43,152 nt of DNA from Candidatus Nanopelagicaceae bacterium (GTDB taxonomy: Bacteria; Actinomycetota; Actinomycetes; Nanopelagicales; Nanopelagicaceae): the NCBI GenBank assembly GCA_947461995.1, contig CANHNH010000005.1, positions 1 through 43,152 on the forward strand, in the 5' to 3' direction. How positions within the stretch are numbered: position 1 is the stretch's first letter; each line of letters opens with the position of its first letter. Below are positions 18,461 to 27,451 of the stretch, piece by piece. Both the position numbers and the translations under genes were made by a program. Below the pieces are notes generated by a model, which saw only the letters and a program-made list of their open reading frames with translations, had not been told where the DNA came from and made no database searches.

Positions 18461-19168
18461 TCAAATTCCGCTTATGTGCGCTAATTGACCGATGCCCGCA
18501 GTAATTGCCATGCCAACACAACCACCGAGCATGACTCGAATTGTTGGTTTGAGTACTGAAGATCCTGCGGTGCGGGCGCTCACAATTCCAGTAAATAGAA
18601 GTCCCACCATTGTGAAAGCAACAATGCTCCACGCCTTGGCTCCAAGTGTTGGCGCGAATGCACCTAAAAATGGAATTATTCCACCCAACGTAAAACTCGC
18701 AGCTGATGCAATCGCTGCTTGCATTGGACGCGCCTTTGTATGTGGATGCTGTCCCAATTCATCACGCAGATGGGCAGCCAGCGCATCTTTTTCGTGCATT
18801 GATGTTGCAACTTGCTCTGCCAATTCTGGAGTTAGGCCACGATCAATATAAATTTGCTTGAGCTCTTGCAATTCACCTTCTGGATCAATTGCTAAGTGTT
18901 GAATTTCTAATAATCTGTCTGACTCTTCCACATCGTTTTGTGAACGAACAGAAACATATTCTCCAACTGCCATAGACATGGCACCAGCTGATATTCCTGC
19001 TAATCCTGCTGTGATTAAAAAACTATCCGCCTTAGCTGCAGCAACGCCAATCATCAAAGATGCAGTTGAGACCAAGCCATCATTTGCTCCGAGAACTGCT
19101 GCGCGCAACCAACCTGCTCGGTGAGTCCTGTGGGCTAAATTTCGGGCGTAAACATCTTCTAAGGCCAT
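18461..19168 (-). CDS. VIT1/CCC1-family iron/manganese transporter
   Basis: A 235-residue membrane protein of the VIT1/CCC1 family, which moves Fe2+ or Mn2+ across membranes. The first helix pair carries LRAAVLGANDGLVSTASLMIGVAAA (residues about 22-46) and GISAGAMSMAVGEYVSVRSQ, the family's metal-path signature with Asp, Met and Glu. A hydrophilic domain with many Glu and His (about 75-145) corresponds to the metal-binding insertion, and two to three helices follow. In bacteria such proteins may export or store metal; direction cannot be read from sequence. It starts 2 bases after the lgt stop with its own -10 box. Confidence 0.9.
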   Translation of the reverse strand: MALEDVYARNLAHRTHRAGWLRAAVLGANDGLVSTASLMIGVAAAKADSFLITAGLAGISAGAMSMAVGEYVSVRSQNDVEESDRLLEIQHLAIDPEGELQELKQIYIDRGLTPELAEQVATSMHEKDALAAHLRDELGQHPHTKARPMQAAIASAASFTLGGIIPFLGAFAPTLGAKAWSIVAFTMVGLLFTGIVSARTAGSSVLKPTIRVMLGGCVGMAITAGIGQLAHISGI

Positions 19169-19170
19169 AA

Positions 19171-19983
19171 TTAAATCTTAGCCGACCTGCGACTCAATCG
19201 TAGGTAATTAGCTACTGCAAGAGTTGCAACGATTGCGCTAACCCATACATTCACTCGCAAACCACCGAAAGTATTTGCTTGATCGATTCGAATTGTCTCG
19301 ATTACTAAGCGGCCAATGCTATACAAAGCTACATATGCGCTAAAAACCTGACCAGCAGCGAGTTTCTTTCCCCAGAGAATTAGCGCAATGGCCACAACAC
19401 TGCACCAGATTAATTCATACAAAAAGGTTGGGTGAAAAGTTTCAAATGCCCCATAATTTTGTGGACGTAGATTTCTTGGAATATCCAGCGCCCAAGGCAG
19501 TTGCGTAGGGCGACCAAATAATTCACCGTTGAACCAATTTCCTAATCGGCCCATTGCCTGCGCCAATAAAATCCCGGGCGCAAGTGCATCCATAAAGTGG
19601 CCGAATGACGGAAGCTCTTTCTTTTTTTGTTGCTCTTTGTAAGCAAAGTAAGCTGCAATCGAACCAACTGAGATTGCACCCCAAATCCCAAGTCCGCCTT
19701 GCCAAATTTTTATAGCATCAACTGGATTCCCATTTTCACCAAAGTAGTTATTTGGAGAAGAAATAACGTGATAAAGGCGACCCCCAATAATTCCTGAGGG
19801 CACCGCCCAGATTGCAACGTCAGCAACAACATTTTGTCCATGAGATGCACGTTGTTTGAATCGCTTATCGCCTAGCCATATGGCAATGACTATGCCTGAG
19901 ATTATGCATATCGCATACAGATGAATTGTGAACGGACCGAATTCCAATACCGAAATGCTCGGAGTCGGAATCGATCTATTCAA
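19171..19983 (-). CDS. lgt: Prolipoprotein diacylglyceryl transferase
   Basis: Lgt transfers diacylglycerol from phosphatidylglycerol to the lipobox Cys of prolipoproteins in the membrane. It has 270 residues and about seven hydrophobic segments. The family signature is clear: GIIGGRLYHVIS near 64-75 and MGRLGNWFNGELFGRPT near 142-160, containing the essential Arg and the conserved Asn-Gly-Glu stretch. The TTG at 19983 is the chosen start; AAGGA lies about 10 bases upstream and the DsbA-like gene ends 4 bases before. Its position downstream of trpA is a conserved actinobacterial arrangement. Confidence 0.95.
   Translation of the reverse strand: MNRSIPTPSISVLEFGPFTIHLYAICIISGIVIAIWLGDKRFKQRASHGQNVVADVAIWAVPSGIIGGRLYHVISSPNNYFGENGNPVDAIKIWQGGLGIWGAISVGSIAAYFAYKEQQKKKELPSFGHFMDALAPGILLAQAMGRLGNWFNGELFGRPTQLPWALDIPRNLRPQNYGAFETFHPTFLYELIWCSVVAIALILWGKKLAAGQVFSAYVALYSIGRLVIETIRIDQANTFGGLRVNVWVSAIVATLAVANYLRLSRRSAKI
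19175..19180 (-). promoter_or_regulatory. -10 box of the VIT gene inside the lgt 3' end
   Basis: TAAGAT ends 6 bases before the VIT ATG and overlaps the last lgt codons; the lgt stop TAA lies between box and start. No Shine-Dalgarno is present. Confidence 0.5.
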
Positions 19984-19987
19984 AGTT

Positions 19988-20680
19988 TTACTTTCCTTCT
20001 ACGGCTTTAGCGAAGGCGGCAGGATCGAAGTAATCGCCAAGATCTGTATTTGACGTAGCACGGCGAATCTCTTTTCCATTTACCAAAACTGTAGGGGTAG
20101 AGTTAATATTTTTTTCGCTGCCTGAAGCGGCAACGTTATTAACCCATTCTTTGTAATCGAGATTGGCTACACAACTCTTGTACTTATCGGAAGTAATTCC
20201 AAGACTTTGGCCCAATGAAACCAAGTAATCCACCGTAACTGCTCCCGAATTTTCTGCTGGTTGATTCCCGTAAAAAGCTTTGTGGAATCCTAGAAACTTA
20301 TTCTCATCGGCTGCACATGCAGCAGCGTTGGCACTTAAAGCTGATTCTGGTCCAAGGAATGAAAGTGTATGGAACACGACTTTGGCTTTCTTTTCTTCAA
20401 TAATTTTTTCTAAGTAAGCACTATTTGTCTGCTCAAATCGTGCGCATACAGGGCACTGAAAATCTTCCCAGATATCAACAACTGGTACGCCTGTGAGATC
20501 GCCATTAAAAACAATTCCATAACCGTCGGCCTTAGAAACGCTAGATGGCAGAGAGGCTGAAGTATTCTCTTTATTGCTCAGCACTGAAAAAATAGCTCCA
20601 ACAGCTACGACTAACACGACCATTCCGATTACAAGATTTCGTGTGGTGTTATCTGAACCTTTAGGTGCCTTGGATGACAT
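19988..20680 (-). CDS. Membrane-anchored DsbA-like thioredoxin-fold protein
   Basis: A 230-residue extracytoplasmic thiol-disulfide protein (thioredoxin_4/DsbA group). One N-terminal helix at about 15-34 anchors it, a low-complexity linker follows, and the active site CPVC lies at 76-79 in WEDFQCPVCARF. The cis-Pro loop is INSTPTVLVNG near 195. A DsbA-type helical insertion contains two more Cys (AAACAADENK and YKSCVANL) that may form a second disulfide. It has a GGGAG ribosome site 9 bases before the ATG. The adjacent MauE-like gene, 4 bases upstream, is a plausible redox partner. Probable role: oxidising secreted proteins. Confidence 0.88.
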   Translation of the reverse strand: MSSKAPKGSDNTTRNLVIGMVVLVVAVGAIFSVLSNKENTSASLPSSVSKADGYGIVFNGDLTGVPVVDIWEDFQCPVCARFEQTNSAYLEKIIEEKKAKVVFHTLSFLGPESALSANAAACAADENKFLGFHKAFYGNQPAENSGAVTVDYLVSLGQSLGITSDKYKSCVANLDYKEWVNNVAASGSEKNINSTPTVLVNGKEIRRATSNTDLGDYFDPAAFAKAVEGK

Positions 20681-20684
20681 GAAA

Positions 20685-21161
20685 TTATTCTCCCTGTACT
20701 AGTTCGTGTGATTTGTTCTTTTCAACTGCAAACTTGGTTACAGGATAGCGAAGAAGATAAAAACCTAAAACCGCTAAGCCTGTATCACGCAAAATTTCTT
20801 CTAGATATCTAGTTTTACTCGGATCAATAGTGCCGCCCCCGCCGAAGCAGCCACAATCGATCGATAACCCTCTTGCCCATGCTTGAGAAATCGCGATTAT
20901 GAAAACCACCATGAGAGCTGCACCAAAAATTGCTGCATACCGGACCGCTACACCGATTATCAGAAGTAGACCCGCTCCAATTTCTAACCACGGCAAAATT
21001 ATTCCTAAAATATTTGCTAACCAAATCGGCAATACATCATATGCACGAACTGCCATCATTGATTTATCTGGAGTAAATGCTTTGAGATAGCCAGCTACTA
21101 AAAGCACGCCGCCCAAAATTAATCGAGCAAGCAACCCAACCCACGGTTGTGCTTTTTTCAT
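20685..21161 (-). CDS. MauE/DoxX-family membrane protein
   Basis: A 158-residue protein with four predicted helices (about 8-28, 45-70, 75-93 and 125-143), matching the MauE/DoxX-like membrane group. Cys103 and Cys105 lie in the loop after helix 3 in IDCGCFGGGG, a pattern seen in MauE-like proteins that sit beside thioredoxin-fold genes. In methylamine users MauE helps disulfide formation; here the substrate is unknown. Its ATG overlaps the trpA stop (ATGA), and the DsbA-like gene follows after 4 bases, suggesting coordinated synthesis. I infer that the pair forms an electron relay. Confidence 0.8.
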   Translation of the reverse strand: MKKAQPWVGLLARLILGGVLLVAGYLKAFTPDKSMMAVRAYDVLPIWLANILGIILPWLEIGAGLLLIIGVAVRYAAIFGAALMVVFIIAISQAWARGLSIDCGCFGGGGTIDPSKTRYLEEILRDTGLAVLGFYLLRYPVTKFAVEKNKSHELVQGE

Positions 21162-21964
21162 GCTCTGCCCTCTCGAACTCCTAGTGCTAATTGCTCAACA
21201 AGAGTTCGTACCGCCTTTATTCCCGATTCCAGAGAACCGGCGCTATTCAAAGCATTAATAAATGCTGAACCAACGATTACTCCATCTGCGTATGCAGCAA
21301 CTTCTTTGGCGTGTTCGCGAGTAGATACACCCAGTCCAACTGCTACCGGAACTTTTGTTACCTTCTTGATGCGTTGTACTAAATCTTTTGCGCCAGATGA
21401 AATCCCTGAGCGGGCGCCAGTAACACCCATAAGTGAAGCCGCATAAACAAATCCTGAACACTGAGCAGTTACTTTTTCTAGTCGCTTATCTGTTGTACTC
21501 GGAGCTACGACGAAGATTGAATTTATGCCACTTGATTGCGATGCAGATTTCCATGGTTGAGCCTCATCTACCGGAAGATCTGGAGTAATAACTCCCGAAC
21601 CTGAATTTGAAGCAATTGAATCTGCGAATTTTTGTGCGCCATATTTTTCGATTGGATTCCAATACGTCATTACAACACTTGGGATTCCACGACTAGTGGC
21701 ATAGGCCAACGCTTCGAATACTTCTTTTGCACCAGTACCAGCCATCAAAGATGTATTGGCAGCTTCAGCAATTGTTGGTCCATCCATAACAGGATCGCTG
21801 TATGGGAAACCGATTTCAATTGCATCTACACCTGCGTCAGCAAATGCATCGATAACTGCTTTGCAACCTTCTTGTGTTGGATAACCAGCCGGAATATAGG
21901 CAATGAGTGCAGCTCTATTTTCTGACCGAGTCTTTTCAAATAACTGATCGAGCTGAGTGCTCAT
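21158..21964 (-). CDS. trpA: Tryptophan synthase alpha chain
   Basis: Alpha subunit of tryptophan synthase, 268 residues, cleaves indole-3-glycerol phosphate to indole and glyceraldehyde 3-phosphate. The catalytic acids are Glu50 in AIEIGFPYSDP and Asp61 in MDGPTI, and the phosphate site includes VGLGVSTREHA near 220. TIM-barrel length is normal. Its ATG overlaps the trpB stop by one base (TAATG). Confidence 0.96.
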   Translation of the reverse strand: MSTQLDQLFEKTRSENRAALIAYIPAGYPTQEGCKAVIDAFADAGVDAIEIGFPYSDPVMDGPTIAEAANTSLMAGTGAKEVFEALAYATSRGIPSVVMTYWNPIEKYGAQKFADSIASNSGSGVITPDLPVDEAQPWKSASQSSGINSIFVVAPSTTDKRLEKVTAQCSGFVYAASLMGVTGARSGISSGAKDLVQRIKKVTKVPVAVGLGVSTREHAKEVAAYADGVIVGSAFINALNSAGSLESGIKAVRTLVEQLALGVREGRA

Positions 21965-23163
21965 TACAGAGGAATTCCAAAATATTCCGCTGCGGTCTGT
22001 ACATCTTTATCTCCGCGGCCAGAAAGATTTATGAGCAGTGTTGCATCTTTACCTAACTCGCGACCTATTTGCAGCGCGCCAGCTAAAGCATGTGCTGTTT
22101 CGATTGCGGGGATAATGCCTTCGGTCTTACACAACAAAGAGAATGCATACATCGCTTCGGCATCTGTAATTGCACGGTATTCCGTTCGTCCGATTTCACT
22201 TAAGTATGCGTGCTCAGGGCCAACACCTGGATAATCTAATCCTGCAGATATCGAATGTGATTCAACGGTTTGTCCATTTTCATCTTGCAACAAATATGAA
22301 CGTGCGCCATGTAAGACTCCTGGTGTTCCACCAGTGATTGTTGCTGCATGGCGTCCAGTTTCTACTCCATCACCACCAGCTTCAAGACCAATTAAGCGAA
22401 CGTTTGCATCTTTGATGAAATCATAGAAAATACCAATTGCATTTGAACCTCCGCCAACGCAAGCGAGCACAGCATCAGGGAGTTTGCCTGTGAGCTCTAA
22501 AACTTGAGCGCGTGCTTCTTCGCCAATAATCTTTTGAAAATCACGAACCATTGTTGGGAAAGGATGCGGACCTGCAACGGTTCCGAAGATGTAATTTGTT
22601 GTTTCAACAGTTGTAACCCAGTCACGCATTGCTTCATTAATTGCATCCTTGAGAGTTCTTGACCCAGTTGTGACTGCGACAACTTCTGCCCCTAGTAATT
22701 TCATTCGGGCAACATTGAGCGATTGGCGCTTTGTATCTTCTTCGCCCATATACACAACACACTCAAGACCCATCAGTGCTGCTGCGGTTGCCGATGCAAC
22801 TCCATGCTGACCAGCACCAGTTTCTGCAATGATACGTTTCTTGCCTGAGCGCTTAGCGAGAAGTGCTTGTCCTAGAACATTATTAATCTTGTGACTTCCG
22901 GTGTGATTGAGATCTTCTCGTTTGAAAATGATTCGTGCCCCACCGGCGTGCTCTGCAAATCTTTTTGCTTCTGTAAGGATGCTTGGTCGGCCCGAATATG
23001 TTTTGTGTAAATGGGCTAGTTCTGCAAGAAACTCTGGATCTTTCTGTGCAGCATTGTGCGCAATTTCTAATTCATCAAGAGCACCGATTAGTGCCTCTGG
23101 CACATAACGACCACCAAACTGACCAAAATGGCCAGCGCGTGTATCAGTTGATGACGTACTCAT
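21964..23163 (-). CDS. trpB: Tryptophan synthase beta chain
   Basis: PLP enzyme joining indole and serine to tryptophan, 399 residues from the ATG at 23163. The PLP lysine is Lys92 in HTGSHKINN, the phosphate-binding loop is [10 protein letters not shown], and the indole-site Glu is in [10 protein letters not shown] choose ATG 23163, not a TTG two codons earlier, because TAGAAT ends exactly 6 bases before it, the spacing of the other leaderless genes here. The gap to trpC is 9 bases, and the trpC stop codon is inside that -10 box, so trpBA can be expressed apart from the upstream genes. Confidence 0.96.
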   Translation of the reverse strand: MSTSSTDTRAGHFGQFGGRYVPEALIGALDELEIAHNAAQKDPEFLAELAHLHKTYSGRPSILTEAKRFAEHAGGARIIFKREDLNHTGSHKINNVLGQALLAKRSGKKRIIAETGAGQHGVASATAAALMGLECVVYMGEEDTKRQSLNVARMKLLGAEVVAVTTGSRTLKDAINEAMRDWVTTVETTNYIFGTVAGPHPFPTMVRDFQKIIGEEARAQVLELTGKLPDAVLACVGGGSNAIGIFYDFIKDANVRLIGLEAGGDGVETGRHAATITGGTPGVLHGARSYLLQDENGQTVESHSISAGLDYPGVGPEHAYLSEIGRTEYRAITDAEAMYAFSLLCKTEGIIPAIETAHALAGALQIGRELGKDATLLINLSGRGDKDVQTAAEYFGIPL

Positions 23164-23169
23164 ATTCAA

Positions 23170-23175
23170 ATTCTA
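23170..23175 (-). promoter_or_regulatory. Internal trpB promoter: -10 box containing the trpC stop codon
   Basis: TAGAAT ends 6 bases before the trpB ATG; its first three bases (23175-23173) are the TAG stop codon of trpC. No Shine-Dalgarno precedes trpB, so a leaderless trpBA message is likely. Confidence 0.55.
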
Positions 23176-23946
23176 CTGTTCCCCGAGCAATCCCCGCACG
23201 GCCAATATTGGATCTCCGGCTCGCACCAATGCTTCTCCGACCAGAATCGCGTTTGCACCAGATTCCATGGCGAACCTCACATCGGCTGGAGTAGAGATGC
23301 CAGATTCTGCAATTCGGATTAGGTGTGAAGGCAGGAGCGGCAACAACTCTTTAAATGCGACAGGATCAACATCTAAAGTCTTCAAATTTCTGGAGTTAAT
23401 TCCAACCATCTCACATGGGTTATCTAATGCAATTTCAAGTTCAGAATGCGTATGTACTTCAACAATTGCATGCATGCCGAGTTCTTGAGTCAATGCTAAA
23501 TAATCTGCGAGTTGATTCTTAGATAGCGCAGCAACGATGAGCAAAACTAGATCTGCTCCATGTGCACGTGCTTCATAGAACTGATACTGATCAACCATAA
23601 AATCTTTTCTTAATATTGGAAGGTCCACAGCCCTGCGCACTGCATCTAGATCTTCTAGTGATCCACCAAATCTACGTCGCTCTGTAAGAACACTGATAGC
23701 AGTTGCGCCACCCTCTTGGTATTGCGAAGCCAATTGCGCAGGATTTGAAATAGAGGCTAGTGAGCCTTTGCTTGGTGAAGACCTCTTTACCTCTGCGATA
23801 AGTGAGAGGGAGTTTTTGGAAAAAGCTGAAATATCTGCGCGTACAGGATCTGCCTTTTCAACTGCTTCCAGTATTTGCGCACGGGAGAGTTTTCGAGCTT
23901 CTAAATCTTCTTTGACGCCTTCAATGATTGAATCTAGGACACTCAC
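23173..23946 (-). CDS. trpC: Indole-3-glycerol-phosphate synthase
   Basis: Closes the ring of CdRP to indole-3-glycerol phosphate, 257 residues, a monofunctional TIM barrel. Catalytic motifs are LIAEVKRSSPSKG near 49-61 (Lys), ILRKDFMVDQYQ near 110, EVHTHSELE, GINSRNLKT and IAESGIST. There is no fused TrpF domain. The GTG at 23946 overlaps the stop of the small upstream ORF as GTGA, which fixes the start. Confidence 0.96.
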   Translation of the reverse strand: MSVLDSIIEGVKEDLEARKLSRAQILEAVEKADPVRADISAFSKNSLSLIAEVKRSSPSKGSLASISNPAQLASQYQEGGATAISVLTERRRFGGSLEDLDAVRRAVDLPILRKDFMVDQYQFYEARAHGADLVLLIVAALSKNQLADYLALTQELGMHAIVEVHTHSELEIALDNPCEMVGINSRNLKTLDVDPVAFKELLPLLPSHLIRIAESGISTPADVRFAMESGANAILVGEALVRAGDPILAVRGLLGEQ

Positions 23947-24116
23947 GGTGTGTTTCCATCACTACTTGGATCTTCACCAATATCTTGACGGTTCCAAGAG
24001 CTTAACTTCGTTGGTTTTCTTTCATACTTATTCGAGAGTTTAAATCGTGAAGCTAGCGCGAAGGCAATAGCTATTACAAATACGATAGAAATAATTGTGA
24101 TCAAAGAATTAGTCAT
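23943..24116 (-). CDS. Small single-helix membrane protein of the trp operon
   Basis: A 57-residue ORF between trpE and trpC. It has a hydrophobic helix at about residues 5-22 (LITIISIVFVIAIAFALA), a basic stretch (RFKLSNKYERKPTK) and an acidic tail ending GEDPSSDGNTP. I trust it because both ends are coupled: its ATG overlaps the trpE stop (ATGA) and its TGA overlaps the trpC GTG (GTGA). Actinobacteria often carry small or medium membrane proteins at this point of the trp operon, and this may be a shortened counterpart; I cannot assign a function. The basic residues after the helix suggest the C-terminus is cytoplasmic. Confidence 0.8.
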   Translation of the reverse strand: MTNSLITIISIVFVIAIAFALASRFKLSNKYERKPTKLSSWNRQDIGEDPSSDGNTP

Positions 24117-25600
24117 GTTCTACTCGCTAATGAATTTGCTGCGTGAACCGCACCTAACACGGCTGCTGCTTTATTGCGGCATTCTTGATTTTCAGACTCT
24201 GGATCCGAATCGGCAACAATTCCTGCGCCAGCTTGGACATAGGCTTTTCCGTCATACAAAACAGCAGTGCGAATAGCGATACACGTATCGATGTTTCCAG
24301 TGAAATCGATATAACCAATTGCTCCCCCGTATATTCCGCGGCGGGTGTTTTCATGTTCTTCAATAATCTGCATTGCTCGAGGTTTTGGTGCGCCAGATAA
24401 TGTTCCGGCCGGAAAAACAGCAAAGAGTGCATCGACGCAATTGAATTTATCTGCCAAGGTTCCCGTAACGGTTGAAACGATATGCATCACGTGTGAGTAT
24501 CTTTCAATGTGCATAAAATCAATTACTTCAACACTTCCGGGCTTGCAAATTCTTCCAAGATCGTTGCGACCTAAATCGACGAGCATTAAATGCTCTGCTC
24601 GTTCTTTCGGATCTGTGAGTAATTCTTCAGCCAGTTGTGCATCTATCTCAGGGGAATCTGAACGTTTTCTAGTTCCAGCTATGGGATGAACCATTACCTC
24701 TTTTTGATTAACTTTTACGAGAGCTTCAGGACTAGAACCAACGACACTTATTCCGCCATCGAATTGAAATAAATACATATATGGGCTGGGATTATGGAGC
24801 CTTAGCATTCGATACACATCTATAGGTTCTGCGTGAACATCAACACTAAATCGCTGAGACAGTACTACTTGAAAAGCTTCGCCCGCCAAAATATCTTCCT
24901 TTATTTCTACAACTGATCGACGGTATTGATCTTCAGTTGTATTCGATTCAAATTCTGGAAGCTTGCGATCTTCTAATGTACTTACATAGCCATCTAGAGG
25001 ATTGTTTAACTCTTCCTGCATGCGATCAAGACGTTTAACGCATTCTTCGTATGCCTCATCAATTCGGTTATTGCTGCCATCCCAATTAATAGCATTTGCA
25101 ATAAGAGTGACCGTTCCATCGCTGTGATCCACTACAGCCAAATCACTGGTGAGCATAAAAGCTAACTCTGGAAGTGGTAAATCTTTTGCAGATGAATTTC
25201 CAATCTTTTCTAAACGACGCACAGTGTCATAACCCATGTAACCAACGAGCCCACCTGTAAGTGGAGGCAATCCATCTATAACAGGTGATTTTAAATGAGT
25301 CGCACTGATGCGCAGCGCTTGCAACGGATCAATTCCCTGAGGTGCACCTGCGGGATACGTACCAATCCAGAGTGCTTTGCCATCTTTTTCACTCAGTGTT
25401 GACTCTGTTCGGACACCAATAAATGAATATCTAGACCATGCACCGCCATGCTCTGCCGATTCAAGTAAGAAAGTATTTGGAGCACTCTTTGCTAGTTTGC
25501 GATAAATACCAAGGGGTGTTTCTCCATCTGCAAGTAACTTACGCGTTACCGGAATTACATTGTAATTACGCGCATACGAACGAAACTCTTCTAAATTCAT
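24113..25600 (-). CDS. trpE: Anthranilate synthase component I
   Basis: Chorismate + ammonia to anthranilate, first step of tryptophan synthesis, 495 residues. The feedback site LLES at 45-48 (NTFLLESAEHGG) binds tryptophan, so the enzyme should be inhibited by product. The chorismate-binding domain shows ILAGEAFQVVLSQRF, PIAGTRKR, ELLTDPKERAEH and FPAGTLSGAPK. I place the start at ATG 25600, which overlaps the hisI stop as ATGA; a start at 25648 would overlap hisI by 52 bases. TrpG, the glutaminase partner, and TrpD are not in this window. Confidence 0.95.
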   Translation of the reverse strand: MNLEEFRSYARNYNVIPVTRKLLADGETPLGIYRKLAKSAPNTFLLESAEHGGAWSRYSFIGVRTESTLSEKDGKALWIGTYPAGAPQGIDPLQALRISATHLKSPVIDGLPPLTGGLVGYMGYDTVRRLEKIGNSSAKDLPLPELAFMLTSDLAVVDHSDGTVTLIANAINWDGSNNRIDEAYEECVKRLDRMQEELNNPLDGYVSTLEDRKLPEFESNTTEDQYRRSVVEIKEDILAGEAFQVVLSQRFSVDVHAEPIDVYRMLRLHNPSPYMYLFQFDGGISVVGSSPEALVKVNQKEVMVHPIAGTRKRSDSPEIDAQLAEELLTDPKERAEHLMLVDLGRNDLGRICKPGSVEVIDFMHIERYSHVMHIVSTVTGTLADKFNCVDALFAVFPAGTLSGAPKPRAMQIIEEHENTRRGIYGGAIGYIDFTGNIDTCIAIRTAVLYDGKAYVQAGAGIVADSDPESENQECRNKAAAVLGAVHAANSLASRT

Positions 25601-25941
25601 GCCAGCTGTATCGGCTTGTGAAAACAAGTTTGTTCTCCTGTATGACAAGCTGCTCCAATCTGTTCTACAGAAATGAGCAACGCATCGCCATCACAATCAA
25701 GTGAGAGTGAAATAACTTTTTGAGTATGCCCTGATGTCGCGCCTTTGATCCATAATTCATTTCGTGAGCGGGACCAATAAGTACCAGTTGCAGTTGCAAT
25801 CATGTGAGCGAGAGCTTCTTGATTGACGTAGGCGAGCATTAAAACATCTTTAGTCTTCACATCTTGGGCAATAGCTGGAATCAAAAGATTCGGATCTTTG
25901 AGCAGAGCGCTTACTTCATCGGATAACTGATACTCGCTCAT
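25597..25941 (-). CDS. hisI: Phosphoribosyl-AMP cyclohydrolase
   Basis: Opens the adenine ring of PR-AMP, third step of histidine synthesis, 114 residues. Zinc and magnesium ligands are in SLDCDGDALL and AACHTGEQTCF, where the Cys residues and the Asp cluster are present. It is monofunctional: no HisE domain is fused, as usual in Actinobacteria. Start ATG lies 14 bases after hisF; its stop overlaps the trpE start, linking his and trp genes into one transcription unit. Confidence 0.95.
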   Translation of the reverse strand: MSEYQLSDEVSALLKDPNLLIPAIAQDVKTKDVLMLAYVNQEALAHMIATATGTYWSRSRNELWIKGATSGHTQKVISLSLDCDGDALLISVEQIGAACHTGEQTCFHKPIQLA

Positions 25942-25955
25942 GGCGTAATTCTGCC

Positions 25956-26729
25956 CTATGAGTTATTAGGCGTGCGAATGGAATAACCAGCAGCGCTCAG
26001 ATATGACTTCACATCACCTATTCGATGAATCCCGAAGTGAAAAACACTGGCAGCAAGAAGAGCATCAGCTCCAGCATCAAGGGCTGCCGCAAAATCTGAG
26101 AGCGCTCCTGCCCCACCACTTGCAATCAAAGGAACTTTTGACACAGCCCTCACCGCAGAGATCATTCCTATGTCATAACCGGCGCGAGTTCCATCGGCAT
26201 CCATTGAATTAAGTAAAATTTCTCCGACACCTAGAGCACATGCTTTTTCTACCCACGTAATTGCATCTACCCCGGCACTTTCACGGCCGCCATGCGTTGT
26301 TACTTCAAATCCGGATTCGGTACGAGCACGTCTTGCATCAACTGATAGCACCAACACCTGCGAACCGAATCGATCGACAATTTCCGAAATGAGTTCTGGC
26401 CTCTGTAAGGCAGCAGTATTAATTGAAACTTTGTCTGCGCCAGCACGTAGCAATTTATTTACATCATCTACACTTCTGATTCCGCCACCAACTGTTAGAG
26501 GGATAAACACTTGCTCGGCCGTACGACGTACAACATCTAATGTTGTTTCGTGTCCAGCCGAACTTGCTGAAATATCTAAAAATGTTAGTTCGTCAACGCC
26601 TTCACTGTCATAGAGCGATGCCATTTCAACAGGATCTCCGGCATCAACTAAATCAGTGAAGTTAACACCTTTAACAACTCGACCATCAGTGACATCAAGG
26701 CAAGCGATAATTCGCACAGATAGCGTCAT
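25956..26729 (-). CDS. hisF: Imidazole glycerol phosphate synthase, cyclase subunit
   Basis: HisF cyclase subunit, 257 residues, uses ammonia from HisH to make imidazole glycerol phosphate and AICAR. The catalytic Asp12 is in [15 protein letters not shown] and the second Asp in VLSVDARR near 131; phosphate sites are in TVGGGIRSV and IASGGAGAL. Start ATG overlaps the priA stop (ATGA). Confidence 0.97.
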   Translation of the reverse strand: MTLSVRIIACLDVTDGRVVKGVNFTDLVDAGDPVEMASLYDSEGVDELTFLDISASSAGHETTLDVVRRTAEQVFIPLTVGGGIRSVDDVNKLLRAGADKVSINTAALQRPELISEIVDRFGSQVLVLSVDARRARTESGFEVTTHGGRESAGVDAITWVEKACALGVGEILLNSMDADGTRAGYDIGMISAVRAVSKVPLIASGGAGALSDFAAALDAGADALLAASVFHFGIHRIGDVKSYLSAAGYSIRTPNNS

Positions 26730-27451
26730 CGCTGTGTCACTTCCAACGCTTGTTCTAAAGTAAATGCTCCCGCATAAAGTGCCTTGCCAACGATGGCTCC
26801 CTCAACTCCGATGCTTCGAAGTGCTGCAAGATTTTCAATATCAACTAAATTTGAAATTCCACCACTTGCGACAACGGGCACTTTGGTTACTGCGCATACA
26901 CTCTTGAGCAATTCTAGATTTGGTCCAGCCAATGTTCCATCCTTGGTCACATCAGTAACCACATAACGAGCACACCCATCGTTATCGAGACGTTGTATTG
27001 TTTCGAAGAGATCGCCACCATCTCGTGTCCAACCACGCGCAGATAATATGTGTCCACGTACATCCAAACCGACGGCAATGCGATCACCGAATTCTGCAAT
27101 TACTCGAGATGTCCACTCCGGATTTTCAAGGGCTGCAGTACCCAAATTAACGCGAGTACATCCAGTTGCAAGTGCCTTTCGCAATGATTCGTCATCTCTA
27201 ATGCCACCAGATAATTCAACTTTAATATCGAGAACACCAATTACTTCTGCCAGTAATTGCGCATTACTGCCGATGCCAAATGCTGCATCGAGATCTACAA
27301 GGTGAATCCATTCGGCCCCTGAATTTTGGAAATCAAGCGCTGCATCAAGTGGCAACCCATAATTGGTCTCTTTGCTTAATTCGCCCTGCACCAAACGAAC
27401 TGCTTTGCCATCTTTAACATCTACGGCTGGCAATATTTCCAAATGACTCAT
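26726..27451 (-). CDS. priA: PriA, dual HisA/TrpF isomerase
   Basis: A 241-residue TIM barrel that in Actinobacteria isomerises both ProFAR (histidine) and phosphoribosylanthranilate (tryptophan). Asp11 and Arg19 ([16 protein letters not shown]), the sequence [30 protein letters not shown] and [10 protein letters not shown] match actinobacterial PriA. The Arg19 and Trp in the RGW loop are the dual-specificity marks. No separate trpF is seen in the trp genes here, which fits PriA covering both. ATG 27451 overlaps the hisH stop (ATGA), so an ATG 5 codons upstream is rejected. Confidence 0.93.
   Translation of the reverse strand: MSHLEILPAVDVKDGKAVRLVQGELSKETNYGLPLDAALDFQNSGAEWIHLVDLDAAFGIGSNAQLLAEVIGVLDIKVELSGGIRDDESLRKALATGCTRVNLGTAALENPEWTSRVIAEFGDRIAVGLDVRGHILSARGWTRDGGDLFETIQRLDNDGCARYVVTDVTKDGTLAGPNLELLKSVCAVTKVPVVASGGISNLVDIENLAALRSIGVEGAIVGKALYAGAFTLEQALEVTQR

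Noticed and set aside
24000-24120. Tryptophan attenuator or T-box before the trp genes
   Set aside because: trpE is coupled to hisI by ATGA and trpC to the small ORF by GTGA, so there is no leader space for such an element.
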